Shown: positions 44,421 through 58,100, counted from the first letter of the stretch. The stretch: DNA of 64,000 nt from Owenia fusiformis (GCA_903813345.2 CAIIXF020000011.1:17095754-17159753), one strand, 5' to 3'. Notes: generated by a model not told the origin, from the letters alone. Made by a program: numbers and translations.

Positions 44421-45035
44421 ATCAACATAATTTCTAAGAAAGAGTCGAAACAAGTGTATTTCAACGAACCTTTGTATTACCTGGCTCTAGAGTGCCTGGG
44501 ATTTATAACTGATCGCTGAGAATACATGATATTATGTATTATCTTGTTTGTATAAAATTAATCATGATGCCAGGATGACATCGATAATTTGAAATTAAGA
44601 TGTTTAGGTAATTAAAAAGATAAAGGTTAACCATAAACACATAAATACTATATTGAAAAACGTAGAAAAATAGTTCTATCAGTTACCTGACGTGTATAAA
44701 TCGCGATTAACCTCTTGAATCCCAAGTTGAAACCAGGGAATGTTTCATTTTTGCCAGCCTTTGACATTTTACTACATGAAATTAGTCGGCAGAGATCATT
44801 TCTACACATTTTAAAACATTTTTGGTGTAAATTGGATGAAAATTTTCAAAATTAGAGCAATTTCATTAAAAAGGTTGTGACGGATTTTCTCGTCATTCTG
44901 AGTTTCAAGGTCGTTTCAAAGGTGATGAGAAATCTCGTCATTCAGTCTGGGAAGTCAAGAGGTTAAAATGGGAATATGAATCCCGAGTGACAGTTCTTGG
45001 GTCATATCATCATAATATTTATAGGATATCCTATG

Positions 45036-45150
45036 ATTTTGAGGAATATCATTTTTATCTACGAGGTGATATTGATATCTGCACGAGAGAGCAAAGCGAA
45101 CGAGAGCATATATCAATATCACCGAGTAAATTAAAATGATATTCTGAAAA
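45036..45150. repeat. Hairpin repeat
   Basis: Arms GAATATCATTTTTATCTACG and GAGGTGATATTGATAT on the left, with their inverse at 45108-45146. Intergenic, upstream of gene 2. Confidence 0.65.
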
Positions 45151-45173
45151 AATCATATTAGGATGTTCTTACA

Positions 45174-46019
45174 GGGTGTTCAAAATGACGCAACCCAAAT
45201 AAATCGCTATATCTTGGAAAATACTGATCCAATTATGTTCATATTTTCGGGAAAGAAAGAAGAGACTGTGTACTGTGTACATAGCCCCTGTTGTTAGTTA
45301 GTTGTAAAACATGATGTCTTTGACATTTGCTCAAAAGACAGTTGTACTAGCAAAATACGAAAAACGCGAATGGAAAATCACTATATCTTGGGTAATACTT
45401 ATTCAATTATGATCATTTTTTCAGGAAAAGAAAGAAGAGACTGTGTATGTATAGCTCCTGTTGTCAGTTAGTTGCAAAACTTGATACCTTGACCAAATAA
45501 CCTTCTAACCATGGTGTTTTGGCACTTCATTTTAATTTAATACAAATTATCCTCATTCAATATGTGGTGAATTTATGGAGTTTCATCAAAATCACTCCAG
45601 GGACTTTACAGTCATGGTCAAAATGCCTTCTTAAGTCTCCCTGAACTAGGGCGTTTGACTGCGATTTGAAAGCATTTCAACCATGACTGTAAAGTCCCTG
45701 AAGTGATTTTGATTTCACTCTATAGATTAACTATACAGTGAATGAAGATGATTTTTGCCAAATTTGAAGAGCCAAAACACTATGGTTAGGAAGTGATTTA
45801 ATTTTTTGCGGTTGCAGTCACCCCCGACTGCGTTTTTCGGATTTTCGTAGTAGAACTGTCTTTTTAGCAGGTATCCAAGGCATCATGTTTTACAAATAAC
45901 CATTTACAGGAGCTATACATACACAGTCTCTTCTTTATTTCCTGAAAATATGAACATGATTGAACTAGTATTTATCAAGATATAGCGATTTTTGGGGGTT
46001 GCGTTTTTTGAACACCCTG
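45174..46019. mobile_element. ~850-bp foldback MITE, TA-flanked, CAGGGTGTTCAAAA ends
   Basis: TA|CAGGGTGTTCAAAATGACGC at the left and GCGTTTTTTGAACACCCTG|TA at the right, a TA target duplication as in Tc1/mariner elements. Inner blocks also pair: AGAAGAGACTGTGTA, CATGATG, and CAGGGACTTTACAGTCATGG with its inverse at ~45680. Nearly the whole element can fold on itself. No transposase. Confidence 0.85.
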
Positions 46020-46020
46020 T

Positions 46021-46352
46021 ATTATCCTACACTTAAAAGGAGTGTACTAAATGTATGATATCATTGCCAGGACGAATTTCATGCCAAATAGAGTCAATTT
46101 GGCGGGAAATCAACAAGCGGAATATATCGTCACAACATCCTCCGCATATTGGGTTTTCCGGAGTATATCGTCACGATATCCTCCGCCCGGAGTATATCGT
46201 CACGATATCCTCCGCCCGGAGTATATCGTCACGATATCCTCCGCCCGGAGTATATCATCACGATATCCTCCGGTTTTTCATCTTGCCAATAAATATCAAA
46301 TTTATTTTTTAATGCTATTATACATTTAGTACACTAAGTGTAGGATAATACA
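46021..46352. mobile_element. Small element with TATTATCCTACACTT ends and an internal palindromic array
   Basis: The ends (46019-46055 and 46320-46352) are inverted. The middle (46120-46275) is an array of five ~30-base units GGAGTATATCGTCACGATAT + CCTCC, each itself nearly palindromic. It directly abuts the previous MITE. Confidence 0.8.
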
Positions 46353-46447
46353 TGTTTTCGTCCACACTCTTGAATGTTTAAAGCTGCCAAACGTTTATAA
46401 AAATTACTTCATAGTTGATAACCGACCCGGATAACCGAGCGAAAAGA

Positions 46448-46700
46448 TATTATTACCACCTTACCGGGCCTGTTCTAGGGGTATTAGTGCTAGTTTAGAA
46501 GGCATTTATTTTACTCGATCGACCTGAGCATTATGTGACGTCATAGTGGTGGGCCATATTGCCGGTCAATAATGCAATAACGACCGGCAATTTTCCCCGG
46601 GAAATTAGATATCGTTCAGTGCGTAAGATCTTCTTGCTATTTCAGCACTGTGCTGTGGTAATAATACTAATAACGTAATTTCTGCGTCATGCCTTCGGCC
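46448..46700. repeat. GTGACGTCATAGTGG dispersed repeat, copy 2
   Basis: Matches 23726-23930 over CTAGTTTAGAAGGCATT, GTGACGTCATAGTGG and TAGATATCGTTCAGTGCG. The continuation (GCCCTTCGAAATGACGTTATTG) is found only at 47309-47335, so another ~600-bp insertion separates the two parts. Confidence 0.75.
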
Positions 46701-47209
46701 CTCGGTCCAACATTTCACTTTATTATGCACCTCATTAAAATACTCAAATCTGATTGGTTCTTAGTTGCTTGTAATTTGGCAATACTCTGCTCTTTTCTGA
46801 AAACTGCCTGATATTTTTTTAATATCTGACCCTTTCGAGAAAAAGGGTCGGATATTTTTTTCAATGTTTTTGCAACATTCCAACTTCAGAGTTTTATTTC
46901 TTAATAACTTGAGTACTACTTAAAGCTTACATCTGAAACTGGCGGAAAATAGAAGAAAAATGCGCTTAATCAATCACAATTACCCATATCATTCAAAAGT
47001 TACATATAATTCTGCAAGAACGTCTCGAATAAATAAAAATAAAATTCCCGGGGCAAATCTTTTCGTCCAGTGTAGCGAATAAACTGGCCGGAAGTCGTCT
47101 GAGTTTTGAAAGAAAAAATCAATAAATGTCAAAATAATGTCAACTAAACGACAGTTTAAGCCTGTACTCCAGTAAGTACTCCACTTAACTTTGATTGGGA
47201 GGTGCATAA

Positions 47210-47305
47210 TAAAACAAATACTGGATGATCAGGAGCTGGATATGGCCAGAATAGGTACAGGTATTCTGCCATATCCAGCTCCTGATCATCCAGTATTTGT
47301 TTAAT
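47210..47305. repeat. Hairpin repeat with CTGGATGATCAGGAGCTGG arms, copy 2
   Basis: Left arm 47210-47247 and right arm 47268-47305 are inverted. The same sequence as the hairpin at 2093-2198. Confidence 0.8.
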
Positions 47306-47345
47306 ATTGCCCTTCGAAATGACGTTATTGTTCTATTAATTTTAA

Positions 47346-49900
47346 GAAACTTTAATATCTGGATGGATATATGGATCGTATAAGAATTTATATTAGAAAA
47401 TTATGTTGTTTAATACTCTTAAGTCTTGAGTTGTATATTTAATTTAAAATATTGTTTGTTACGAGGAATATGGCATATATTCATGGTCTCGCTGTTTTTG
47501 TGATATGCTTGAATGCGTCATACTTACCTGCGGAATATGCCATATACCGCAGGTGAATATGCCATATACCGCAGGTGAAGACGTGATATAGAAAGCCTCG
47601 TTTTGATCGATGGGGAGAATTAACTTGCTTCGAGTACTTATACATGAATCGTGAATTTATAGAGTAAGTTTATTATGTGTGATTGCCGAGTGATACCTCT
47701 GAAAGTTTCAGAAATGTGAAAATTGTTGTTGTTAATATAAAATGAATAAAAAATTGTGATTTCATAGTTTTATGCCTTGCTTTTGTCGACTGTTGATTTG
47801 GTCAAAAAGTTATTCATAATCTCAACGAACGTCGGATCGTATACAATGCACTGTTTGTTGCTTCATTGATAATAGTTCATAGATTTTTGCCTGTTTGTTC
47901 AATCGTCGCAATTGACAATTGCGTACTTCCAAATCCTGTTCTCATCTGTTAGTGAGTATGTCATAAACCACAGGTGAATCTGTCATACACCGCAAGTGGA
48001 TATAGCATATTCGTTGCGGAATATGACAATCATATATTTATAGCGTGTTTACCGGATAACACACGTTGATATTCTCCTTTCGAAAAGTTTTGCAAACAAA
48101 ACTACCCAATTGCATTGTGTTTGACGATTTTCAATGAATTGGTTTAATCTGTCGTGACCTTATGTAATTGAAGCAAAATATCAGACAGGGACATGTCGAA
48201 TCACGCAAACTAACGGAGACCAACTTTTGGAGGGCAATGTAAACAATTGTTGATTTATTGGGTCTTTTGAAAAAACATAGGGGACAAATAGGATATAAGA
48301 ACCTTCCAAAGCCTATCAGAACATAGATAACAAAACATATTTTGAATCGTAATTAACTTATGATTAAGGCAAAGTACAATTTTTTAGGATTAATAGTCAC
48401 AAAAAGATAAACTTATATGTATATGTCAAAGGGTCTCATTCAGATAAAGTCAATCCTGAAAATTAGGACGACATGCTGATACACTTAGGATGACACCCAA
48501 GAAAAAGTAGTTTCGTTTTGAAATAAAGCATATACTACGTGTAGTGTGTTTATGAACCCCTTTGTGGTACTCCGATCCCCAAAGGCTAGTTGATCCTCAC
48601 TCAATCACACTCAGTCTTGTATTTGAATATCTCTATACTATAAGTTATTGAATGATTTGAAGTGCAATACAGGATATATTCTGCTCGAGAAATTCCGTAT
48701 TGGACGACACGAAGTCGAGTGCCAATACAGAATATCGTGTGATCCTCTCTATTGCTACTGAGATTGTCCCCTCCGTACCAATATTTTCTGTATTGCGACG
48801 GAGATGATCAACGGGGACAATCTCAGTAGCAATACAAATTGGTACAGCACAAGAACTGACCAATCAGAGGGCTTCATTTTACAGATCATACGATAATTCC
48901 GTATATTTGATACAGATAACACCTTATAATATCTTCACAAGACCAACCATTTTATATTGTACATTAAACTAACATCAAGAACTATATGTTCTCTGAACAG
49001 GACTTAACAACCGTTAGACTTTTTTTTAATTTTTACCTTAACCTGAATTCTGAGTTAAAAGTTTAATTTTTATTATTTGATGATTACTAAACATTTTTAC
49101 TTTGGGGTGGAGGGATGGGGGATACTTTGAATCGGTATTTACAAACAACAGCTGTACGTTCTTAAGTCTACAGTGTCAACATTTTTTACATATTCTGCTT
49201 CATGGCAACATATCGATATATTGACTATGCAAGCTGCTGTCCTTATATTTGATTTTAATTTTCAAAATTATTTCAGGGTCGGGTTCACTTACAGGTAAAG
49301 AAAAATAATTGCAGTTCTTATTTGTTTAACTACAAACGTCATTTATTATTGAGTTGTACCGTATATTTTATTTATTGCCTTCCAAAGCGAGATATACAGA
49401 TAGGGTAATAGGGCTTAATAGTATACAGTTAAGAAGTATGGAAGGAACCTCGAGGTCAAGCAGAAATATTTTGAAAATATTTTGAAAAGAAAGTGAGGAC
49501 CACTTGCTTAAAGTCATGTCGTGATGCATTCCTATTATAGAAAGGGTTATAAGCGTTAGGGGTCAATTACATCACACCCCATGTAATCAGCTTCAGATCG
49601 GTTAAGAAATCGGAGAAAATGTGACTGAGGTATATTCTCGTGATCTTGAACTAGAAGCCAAGAGATTAACACCAAGAAAATGCACACTTTGTTAACTACA
49701 ATCGCAAGGACAACATATACTTTGAGCATGTAATTCCAAAATTAAGTTGCATATGACATACTTAACGTCATGGTACTACATTTGCTAGTGCACTTTGTCC
49801 CCGGTTGTTAAAATAGTGATCAATGCATTTAATATCATCACATTCAAACTTATGACCTATATATGATTATCATGGTACTTATGAACGACATTATGGCACA
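47346..49900. other. Intergenic DNA, mostly unremarkable
   Basis: No gene. Short repeats of the form CATATACCGCAGGTGAATATG occur at 47530-47580 and degenerate copies at 47950-48010. A hairpin lies at 48748-48835 (TTGCTACTGAGATTGTCCCC and its inverse). Confidence 0.45.
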
Positions 49901-49903
49901 TAC

Positions 49904-51025
49904 AGAGTGGGCCAAAAACGTCTACATTTTAATTCCATATGGCTTTTTGGAAAGGAATTGGGTTTCCATGAATTCATTGGCAGGATAAGCAAAAATCAAT
50001 TCTACAAATGTTTCCAATGTGGGATTAACACGCGTGATTAATACATCTCTACAGATTTCGGAATAATCGGGATAATGAAGGTAATCAGACACTAGGGCAT
50101 TTTTCAACTTGCTTAAAATTGGACATTTTTTCAAAATCATCTACAAATTTTCAAAAGTTCAAATCTGACCCTAGAATTAAGATTTGACCTTCGATGACCT
50201 TTTCTATGTCAAAAAAGTTAAAAAGGGTATTTTTCAACTTGCTTCAAATTGACCATTTCTTTTCAAAATCATCAGCAAGTTCTCAAAAGTTCAAGTCTGA
50301 ATAAAGATTTGACCTTCAGTGACATTTTCAATTTCATAAAGATTTGCTTCAAACTTGCTTCAAATTGGACATTTTTTCAAAATCATCTACAAATTTTCAA
50401 AAGTTCAAATCTGACCCTAGAATTAAGATTTGACCTTCGATGACCTTTTCTATGTCAAAAAAGTTAAAAAGGGTATTTTTCAACTTGCTTCAAATTGACC
50501 ACATTTTTTCAAAATCATCTTCAAGTTCTCAGAAGTTCAAATCTGACTTTAGATGTGAGATTCCACCCTCAATGACCTTTTCAGGGTAAAAAAAACTTGT
50601 TTCAAATTGACCATTTTTCAAAATCATCTACAGAGTTCTCAGAAATTCAAATCTGACTTTAGTTTGAACTAATACTATTGTTGGCAACTAGGTGGTGACA
50701 TTTTGTCATGTTAATGCCCTGTTTCCAGAATACACTGAGCACCCTAACCCATGTATTCCTCTACCATACGGAATAATATGTCAATCTGGTACTTCAATTT
50801 TAGGCATGACTAATATCAGTGTTAACGTTATGGTTTGAATAACATTATAATATTTGCAATTTTTCAAATAAACCCATAGTGTCTGTTTATTTTGATTTTC
50901 GAAAATCCTCTTGGGATCTATTTACTGCACTTTGGGAACAACTGTAAACATTTTTTAATTGAATTCCATTCATTTTCAAAAAGTTACATCGAAATTAATA
51001 TGGACGTTTTTTGGTCCACCCTGTA
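49904..51025. mobile_element. TA-flanked element with CAGAGTGGGCCAAAAACGT ends and a satellite core
   Basis: The left end (CAGAGTGGGCCAAAAACGTC at ~49904) and right end (GACGTTTTTTGGTCCACCCTG near 51025) are inverted and each is flanked by TA. The interior 50100-50660 is a tandem array of ~120-base units containing TTTTTCAACTTGCTTCAAAT and AAGATTTGACCTTC. The same array occurs at 58880-59360. Confidence 0.75.
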
Positions 51026-52058
51026 AGTCAGTGACACTATCTTTGATCGATGTTCAACCATCAACAGCGCATGAGTATATTTACTTCGTTCAGCTATTGG
51101 TTCTTGACACGCTTTCACGCTTGGCATATTTTTTCTCAGTCTGAAGTAGTTTATGACTTAAAACTTTTTGTCCTTCCACAGCCTCTGATCATGTTCAGGC
51201 ATATATGGATCGTTGCCATAACTACCTGTTTTTCCCGCTGCAATACTGGACATCTTTGACCTCCCTCTGAAACATCAATGATATCCTTATTGTATTACAT
51301 ATTTTTGGCATCGTATTGTATAACGCATTGCATTGTATTACGTAGATTTAATCCACAGCGTGTCCAGTTAGTCGATTTACAAAGTCTTTGCATCTGTGTG
51401 TTGTGATTGTAAATTTAATATTCACTTGAAATTATATTCTGTACTTATCTCCCTGAAATCCCCCAAAGGGTATTGTTTAGTTGATCAAGATCTTATCTTA
51501 ATTATAAGGCTATTTGACAATTTAAAATAAGCGACTTACTATTCTTAAAGTACTATAACAAAGGACTGTATTATATTCTTACTTAATCAATCAAATGAAC
51601 TTATATTAGTGGTCGGCAATTATTTGTGAATCGCGTTCTTATTTATGTCCCCTGGGTCACGTTGACCTCGATTTGACCGTTGACGTCCTACCTTGTTGAA
51701 AAACCAATACTTTGTTGGAGGGGAAAATAAGTGAAAGCAACTTCTTGAAATCAGACAAGTGGTTTTAAGTCTCTCTCCCCCCCCTTGCAACTTGTCTATT
51801 TTCATTTTCAATCCGATACGTTGTAGTCCTTTAACTTAATTATATCAAGGCAATCGTCTTGCGCGTATAATAAATTCAATATATGCAATATACTATCATA
51901 TTCCTATCAACAATAATGGAAGCATACTGTTATGCAATAATATATGATATAATAATATACATATAGTACATAGTCACTATCAAGAAAAGTATGAAGAAAA
52001 TGACATTTATAATATCATGCAATTATATTAATTATGTACACTTTCTAAGCGTGGTTAC
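51026..52058. other. DNA downstream of the last gene 1 exon; no terminal exon recognised
   Basis: If gene 1 has a terminal exon it should lie here or further down. An open piece around 51622-51700 (minus) was examined, but the phase required from 52059 meets a stop at once. Nothing else is convincing. Confidence 0.4.
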
Positions 52059-52115
52059 CTCTCCTTGTTATCATATTCTAACAGGACTGGATCTTTGTCT
52101 TTGTTTACATCAATG
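52059..52115 (-). CDS. Gene 1 juxtamembrane exon (last exon recognised)
   Basis: A 57-nt phase 2-2 exon: SIDVNKDKDPVLLEYDNKE, aligned with gene 2 SMVINKEPVKGLSLTEYDDKE. Donor GTAACC. What follows is not recognised; an open piece near 51622-51700 was considered and rejected. Confidence 0.8.
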
Positions 52116-55100
52116 CTTTAAATTGCACGTCAATATTTAATAAATAAATTATTATTTTTAAACATGGTTTCCATATATTTTCTGAGTAGATTTGTTCGAA
52201 TTTTTCTTTAAAGACGCCTATTGAGTATACAACTTTCCATTAGCATTCCCTTTGTTTCATTGTATAACATTTAACGGATACTTTTTGCTTTATACGTTTA
52301 GGTGATCATCAATCATAGCATTTCTGAATCTTAATATAGGTTATTACATTTCAAAGATTACTATGAAAAGTTTTTTTATTCGTTATAGTAGTATTCTCAC
52401 TTTTTGCCAAAGTATATATATGGAAATGATTATAAAGAAAAGCGTACCTTCTTTTTCTTCTGATGACCAGAAATAAGATGATGGCGACCAAAATCACAAG
52501 AAACAGTAGGCCACCTATCGTCCCACCAACTATTGCACCAATTTGACTTTGAGGGGCTGAAATTAAAGAGGCGGGTACGTTAGATCTATTGCAAGCTTTT
52601 TAGACAGCTCTTGCTTAAGTTATGATAGTTATTTGACCACAAAAACAATTGCGTTTGTTCGGCAAATATGTTATCCTCAATAAGAGGCAATGGAATGAAA
52701 GTAAAGTCGAACGGATTATCTCTTAAGCTATCATTTATTCAACCATCATCACCAATTTTCCGCAATTAAGAGCCAAAATTTTCACCAAAAATGCAGTATT
52801 ATATTCCAATTTTTACGACTAAATTGAAATGTACCATAAGTCATGATTTACCTCACTGAAAATGAGAGGTGAATCCACTTTGGATTAGGATAATCCGAAA
52901 ACAATGGAAATTTAAGGTCAAATATGTGGCGTACCAAAGCAACATTTTTAGATATGGTTAATGTACAAACAAATTGGGGGATATTACATAATTGATCTCA
53001 AAAAAGAAAGTAAAAAAACAAAATAAGAAAGGAATTGTCTCATAATCCATTTGTTATAATCCATTATATCTCATAATCCATGTAATTTTGTTATCTTTAA
53101 TGACAGCTTATGAGATAATCCGTTCGACTTTACTTTCATTATATTGCCCATTATTGCAGTTAACATTTTGGCCAAACAAAGGCATTTGTTTTTGTGATCA
53201 AATAATTATTAGAACTTAAGTAAGAGCTGTCTAAAAAAAAGCTTGCAATAACGTACCCGCCGTTTTGAAAATTTACAATATGACATGGAATCAGAAATCT
53301 AAACAGTACCAAGACCGCATTTATCATGAATATATTAATAGTATCATGTACAAAAATGAAGTATTCTTATAAGCTCTCCTGCAATGCACTCCATTTAATG
53401 AAAACTTACGAGGTGGTGCTTGTGATAAAGTTCTTGCTAAGATTGTTGCAGATGGTCCCTCTGAAATGGTAAAGGCCGCAACGCTGATATTATATTCAGT
53501 ACCCCTAGTTAGGTTGTCAATAGCAGTGGCGGTTCCTGTTTCCTGCTTAACCTCAACTCTTGTTGATTGCGCATGTCTGTATCGCACGACATAATGTTTA
53601 ATGAGTCCATGTGGTATTTTAGGTTCTTTCCAAAATAATACAATACTTCTGTCAGTTATTGCTTCCCTTAATGTAGTAAGATTCCGGACAATTGTTGGGG
53701 CTACAATGCAAATACGTGAAACGTTATTTATGGTACGTTATACACTATAAGTTCGTGATTTGAGGTTTCATGTTTGTTTGTTGGTTTGTTAAAACAAAGT
53801 CACTTACGTCCTTCTGGAGTCCGGATAGTAGCACGAGCTATGTCCCCAACCTCAACTGTTACCGCAGCTACGCTAAACACGTAGTTGGTATATCCATGTA
53901 ACCCCGTTACTGTATGTTCAAGTGTACTGAGCGGAAGTCGTGAACCATTCGTAGAACTATTTCCCATACCAATGACATAGCCCCGAAGGATGCCATTACG
54001 TTTTGGAGGAGGTCCCCATGTTATATGAACACTGGTGTAGTTAATTGGTGAGACGCTGAGCTTAGACACTTTGCCAGGGCCTGAAATCAGGATGTAGTGT
54101 TACAGGTATTTAACGAACTCTTTTTTACCATTTTAAATGAGCTATACAGATACTCGAATAAGTTGTTGCGAGGACTCACAGTAGTCTACTTTAATGCACC
54201 ATTTTCAACCTGAGACAATCATTTAATTTCTTCAGACGCATTGCAATACTTTAATCATATAATGATTTCTGAAATCCATCATGTTTTAGAAAAGGAACTA
54301 GGCGAATCGAATCCAGAACCCAAATCACCAACGTTCAATAACTTACCTGCTTCTAACGTAGGTTTTGAGGATGCGCCACTCCAAGGACTCTCACCCCCAC
54401 TTGTGTATGCTCGTACTGTGATACTATAGTTTGTAAATGGTTCCAAATCAGTTATATTAATGGTTGCAATTGAAACAAGTGTATTTGTGAAGAGAACGGT
54501 ATAGTTTTGAAGTTTGTTTTCCCCCGTATCCAAGTTATGGATATTGCTTTCATAAGTAGATATAATTCCATTGGGTTTTCTTGGCGAATTCAATGTAGCC
54601 GTGAATGATCTGCTTCGTGGAGTTAACGTTATGTTAGTGGGAGGATCATCTGGAGCTAGAAATGTAGAGTGATTTAGTTATTAGCAACGCACTCAAAATG
54701 CAGTCTTGGTAGGTAAGAATATGTATATATACATGTATATATCACTAATGAATATGTTTTTGATTCCCAATCAACTGTAAACTTGCACAAACAACATACG
54801 TTGGTACGAACCGTATATATTTTGTAAGAAACACAAACGTTTGAAGTTGTAAGCGTCATGATGAGTATTAATGATGAGCTTGATGGAGCTTGCGATTTTT
54901 CATAAAAACATTTAGAAAACTTCACAAATTATTTTTTGACTCACTCACTCATGTTTCGTTATAAAAGCTAATTGAAAACGGAGAGTATCATACTCTAAAA
55001 TGTACCATTTCTTGTTTTACTTCTAAATGGAACGATATAGTGACAGGATACTATTCATATATGTTTGCAGCATACCTCTGGAGGTATTTTAAAATGAGAT

Positions 55101-58100
55101 AGATATATTGAGTCCTTTTAAATTTTTGTCCAGCTTGATGGTGTAGTCTCAAATGCGAAATACAAAACTTCTCAATCAAGCTGGACGAAAAAGTACATGC
55201 AAAATTATAAAGACCTAATGCATCTAGATGGACAAATTTCTCTAGCCTTTTTTATTTTAAATGTTTAATGTAATATACTCGCAGTTAGCAATTTTTCACA
55301 GTTTCAGAAAATGGTGTTTATATCAAGTTATGTTGATATTGCAGGGTACATATCATTACTAATTACATCTCGGCGGTACTTAGGATTACGACTTCAATAG
55401 ATCTATTTTTTTATTAAATCTCATATAAACATATTAAACTCTCTCGAAGATATATTATGCTATACTAATATATCGGAGAATAATAACCTTACTCCATTCG
55501 TTAACAATGTTCTAGTCGGACTTTAATTGTCGAAGATTTGGACAGGATTTTATTCTCGAGAAATCTGATATTATTAGTACCGAGCTTTAGCGCCAAATAT
55601 GCATCGATACATTCTTACCTCCTTCCCCAGTAAGTCCTTTCGATTCATCACTCCAAGGTCCTCCACCTATTACTGTGAATGCTCTAACAATAGCTGTATA
55701 TCTGGTATATACTTTCAAATCTTTGATTTCTATGCTCTTTTTATCTGTGTTCACTTCAACACCGTGCTCGCTTTTGTTAGAAGCTTCCCAGTACTTAACT
55801 GTGTAGTTTGTGATTACACCATTCGGCAATAGTGTTTCTCCCCATGTTAGCAGCAAAGAAGTTGATGAACCAGGTGACAGTTTTAGATTTACTGGGGATC
55901 CATCGGGCTCTAGAATAGATTTAACAGTAGAGTTAGTTAGACATAAAGCTATGAAAAAATTGCAGACTATCGACGGACACTTAATGATGTATCGGTTGTT
56001 ATTATATCCTGATTTTTAAAACATATATATTGGGTAGTAACCAATAAGTGTAAATATATATGTATGTACACTTCTGACTCACTGTCATGTAAAGTTTCAA
56101 TTTGTTCCATTGTCTTGTCTCCTGCCCCCTTTCTGTTGACAGCTTGTACTACGACGGTATAATTAGTATAAGGTACTATACCAATTACATCATATGATAC
56201 TGTATCAGCAATACGAAATGACCCACCACCTTCAACCCTCGCACATGATTGGAGGTCATTCACATTATCTGGTAGGGGTATGCCTGTATCAAGACCTTCA
56301 TAACGACTGTCGTTCTACAATATATAAGAACGCTCATTTACAACTAAAAATCTGAAAAAATATTGAGGGGCAAGTAAGCATTCGGTTTTTCAAAGAAACA
56401 TTTTCTAATCACAAAAACGTGTACATGCATGTGGAAATCTAAAAAATGCTTAAAATATAGAAAAAACAAAATTATCAACATTGATTAGCTCTAGAGAAAC
56501 ATCAAAAGGTCAAACAGACTTCAAACAAACATTCTATTTAATAGAAGGGCTCATTGCACTGACCTTGACCTTGTCAACCAGAGTTAACGAAAGTGTGAAT
56601 GCGGACATGATTAGAAAATACAACTAGCGAGTTGTTGTTGTTTTTTGCAAAATATCCTTCTTACCCAGCATCTTAGATCATCTGGTGTTGGATGTGTAAT
56701 ATTGAACTTAAACCCTCGATGGCATCTTCCTTCGTGTTCAATTTTCATAATATAGTGACGGATCACACCGTTTGGATTAACGGGCTTCCCCCAACTAATT
56801 GTCGCGTTTCTTGAAGTTACAGAAGTTTGTTGCAGATTTGACACACGCTCTGATACTAAAAAGCATCAGTATATACAATTCCTTGTCCACAGTAATACTA
56901 TAATGTTACCCAACGATTCAAGTTAATAGCAGTTAATGTTAAAAAATATATGTACATGAAATATTAGAAGTACATTGTATTTATGTAAGTATGAAATAAG
57001 AATATTGCAGAAAGTATGTAAATATCACGTAGGAAATAAAACCTCCACTGGACCAACAATCTTGTGTCACTTTATCTTAACAACATACCTCGAATCAAAA
57101 AGTAACATTACTTACCAGAATCTAGTAAAAGATACATATCGACAAACATATTGAGGTGTGAATGGGTACAGGGTGTCTCAAAAGTAACATAAGTGGTGCT
57201 GGTATCTTGCTTATTCTGCATCAATTATTTATTAAGGTCCGTAATAATGATATGTATCAAAACTGGGACGTCGCAGTATACGGGGCTGCTAAATTTGCAT
57301 TATTTGACATTGTTTCAAAGATGCAGACTATGGACACTAACTACCACACCCAATCGAGTATTTTATCTTCACGGATGCTTACATTTTTCATCTGTTGGTT
57401 TTATGATTGCGTCAGAATCACTCCCACTGCCTTTACTGTTGACGGCAGACACCGAAAATACGTACGGAACACCTATTTGGAGATGAAGAAAGCACAATTT
57501 AAAATGACGGGTATACACATATTATAATAAAATATGGTATTATATGATTGATATGGTATGATATGATATACGCTTGAACGAAATGTAGACTGTCACCCGA
57601 CTTCATTTTGAAGTCGTGCATGCACTTCACAGTTCCGAATCAACTTTTATAGTAATTTGACACAACTTTCTTATTTGCTTCGGGGAATTCCAGTCGCAAA
57701 AAATAACGAATGACAACATTTTCCCCGACATTTAATTAAATATGATATGGTATAATATAAAATAATATCAAATAATATAACATAATATAATATATATAAC
57801 AGTGGTCAATTGAGGAATACATTCAGCACAGAAATAAAGTTTTCCAAATATCATATGCACTTTTTCCCGAAGAAAGTATATGTTTACCGGCTCTAAGTCC
57901 ACGTATTGTATGAGTTGTACTCGATTCGACATCGGTCTTATTGCAATCTTTAATATCGGTACACTCTTTGTGACACACAGTATAGCTAAGTATAACACCA
58001 TTGGGGATAGGTGGAGGGCTCCATGATAACGTCACTGCATCGTCTGCTATTCCAACCACTGTTAAATTCTCCGGCTTTTTGGGCACTAAAATATGTTATT

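Noticed and set aside
46120-46275. Regular ~30-bp repeats resembling a CRISPR array
   Set aside because: Units are contiguous with no unique spacers, there are no cas genes, and the genome is clearly animal. It is a tandem array inside a foldback element.
48645-48863. 72-codon minus-strand frame upstream of gene 2
   Set aside because: Overlaps a hairpin (TTGCTACTGAGATTGTCCCC and its inverse); the frame is a by-product of the repeat.
51620-51811. Possible terminal exon of gene 1 (minus-strand frame ending in INKNAIHK and a stop)
   Set aside because: The only nearby acceptor (CAACAAG) has a poor pyrimidine tract, and in the phase required by the donor at 52059 the frame stops immediately. No similarity to the gene 2 tail exons.
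44300-52058. Hidden PTP exons of gene 1 in the intergenic region
   Set aside because: Read on the minus strand for KNRY, DYINASY, WPD, HCSAGVGRTG and QTxxQY signatures; none seen. Everything assignable here is repeat DNA.
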